From Synaphobranchus kaupii (taxonomy: Eukaryota > Chordata > Actinopteri > Anguilliformes > Synaphobranchidae): 64,000 nt of DNA. A program made the position numbers and the translations under genes. The notes beneath the pieces were generated by a model. It was not told the origin of the DNA. It made no database searches and was given only the letters and a program-made list of their open reading frames with translations. This document shows, in pieces, positions 63,557-64,000 of this stretch. Location: assembly GCA_029718625.1 (NCBI GenBank), contig CM056381.1:54306157-54370156 (forward strand), written 5' to 3'. How positions within the stretch are numbered: the stretch's first letter is position 1; every line of letters starts with the position of its first letter.

Positions 63557-64000
63557 AGAATGTGGTCAATGATGTAGGGAACATGCCTCTATATTCCTGC
63601 ATGTGGAGTATTACTCATGCAAGGTGTTTACATATACATTTAGCAGTAATGGTGATAGACAATTAACACATGTTCGTCTTACCAGTCTTCACCCGGGCAC
63701 CATAAATGTAGAGAATATCCTCGCCGGGGCGCCATAAATGTAAGGAATATGCCTCTATATATATATATATATAAACTCTTACATGGGATGCCAGAAATAT
63801 AGGCAATAACTATGGAATAATGAGGTTTACCCTTATTATTCTTAAGTTAGGTTAAAATTAAATCAGTCTCATTTGATTATTATGGATTATAATTACTACT
63901 ACTTCAATTTACCATCAAAGCACTAATAACTAATAATTCATAAGGGTTGAAGGTATTACGTTCTAATGATTAGGTTTGACTCAGCTCTCGTATTCATACG
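63557..64000. other. Unassigned, with internal direct repeats
   Basis: gaacatgcctctatattc / gaatatgcctctatatat and ggg(c/g)(g/a)ccataaatgta repeats occur twice about 30-150 bp apart. A (TA)n run lies at 63756-63772. The reverse complement tggcgccccgg could be a retroelement primer site, but no LTR pair is in the window. Confidence 0.3.

Overview
The window is animal genomic DNA, almost certainly from a ray-finned fish. The evidence is interrupted coding exons, a fish-type secreted ribonuclease, tRNA- and 5S-derived SINEs, a Sleeping-Beauty-like IR/DR end, several Tc1, hAT and PIF/Harbinger elements, a chromodomain Gypsy element and Penelope-like elements. The lineage cannot be settled from sequence alone.

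Two host genes can be named. The first is hint3 (a histidine-triad nucleotide hydrolase) on the minus strand. Four of its exons can be read with matching splice phases: 51718-51835, 47846-47915, 3338-3464 and 2778-2834 (stop). The intron between the second and third of these exons is about 44.4 kb and consists largely of nested transposable elements. The second gene is an intact, signal-peptide-bearing RNase A-superfamily gene on the plus strand (28711-29142), inside that intron. Four further exon-like segments (minus 2162-2283, minus 53423-53549, plus about 62005-62111 and 62360-62482) could not be assigned to a family.

Region by region: 0-1 kb holds a small hAT element keeping only a BED zinc finger. 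2-3.5 kb holds the 3' end of hint3. 4.3-4.9 kb holds transposon ends. 4.9-23.8 kb is one degenerate I/Nimb-type LINE (CCHC ORF1, endonuclease, RT, RNase H) broken by nested insertions. One is a 7.5-kb Harbinger-like element that itself carries a 5.5-kb LTR retroelement with an unfamiliar 608-codon ORF. The others are a composite repeat carrying a hAT element, a Tc1 element and a SINE. 26.8-28.4 kb holds a Tc1 derivative with a 5S-SINE inside. 28.7-29.3 kb holds the RNase gene. 29.7-31.3 kb holds a near-complete Tc1. 32-35.3 kb holds two partial Harbinger-like copies, one split by a Penelope-like element and one carrying a 143-bp near-perfect palindrome. 35.9-44.8 kb holds the second composite repeat, split by a Gypsy chromovirus whose promoter LTR is itself split by a Harbinger MITE. 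45-49 kb holds more element fragments and hint3 exon 3. 49.2-51.7 kb holds a hAT with a nested Harbinger-like element that ends 34 bp from the hint3 exon 2 donor. 53-64 kb holds candidate exons, another Tc1/Penelope nest, a LINE fragment and a full-length Harbinger-like copy.

The candidates for something undescribed are the non-autonomous LTR element at 8791-14330 (unfamiliar protein with 21-residue repeats, tRNA-Gln-type primer site, duplicated 3' region with two hairpins whose stems differ only by compensated base changes) and the self-priming arrangement of the Gypsy element. No CRISPR array, operon, rRNA gene or functional tRNA gene was seen.
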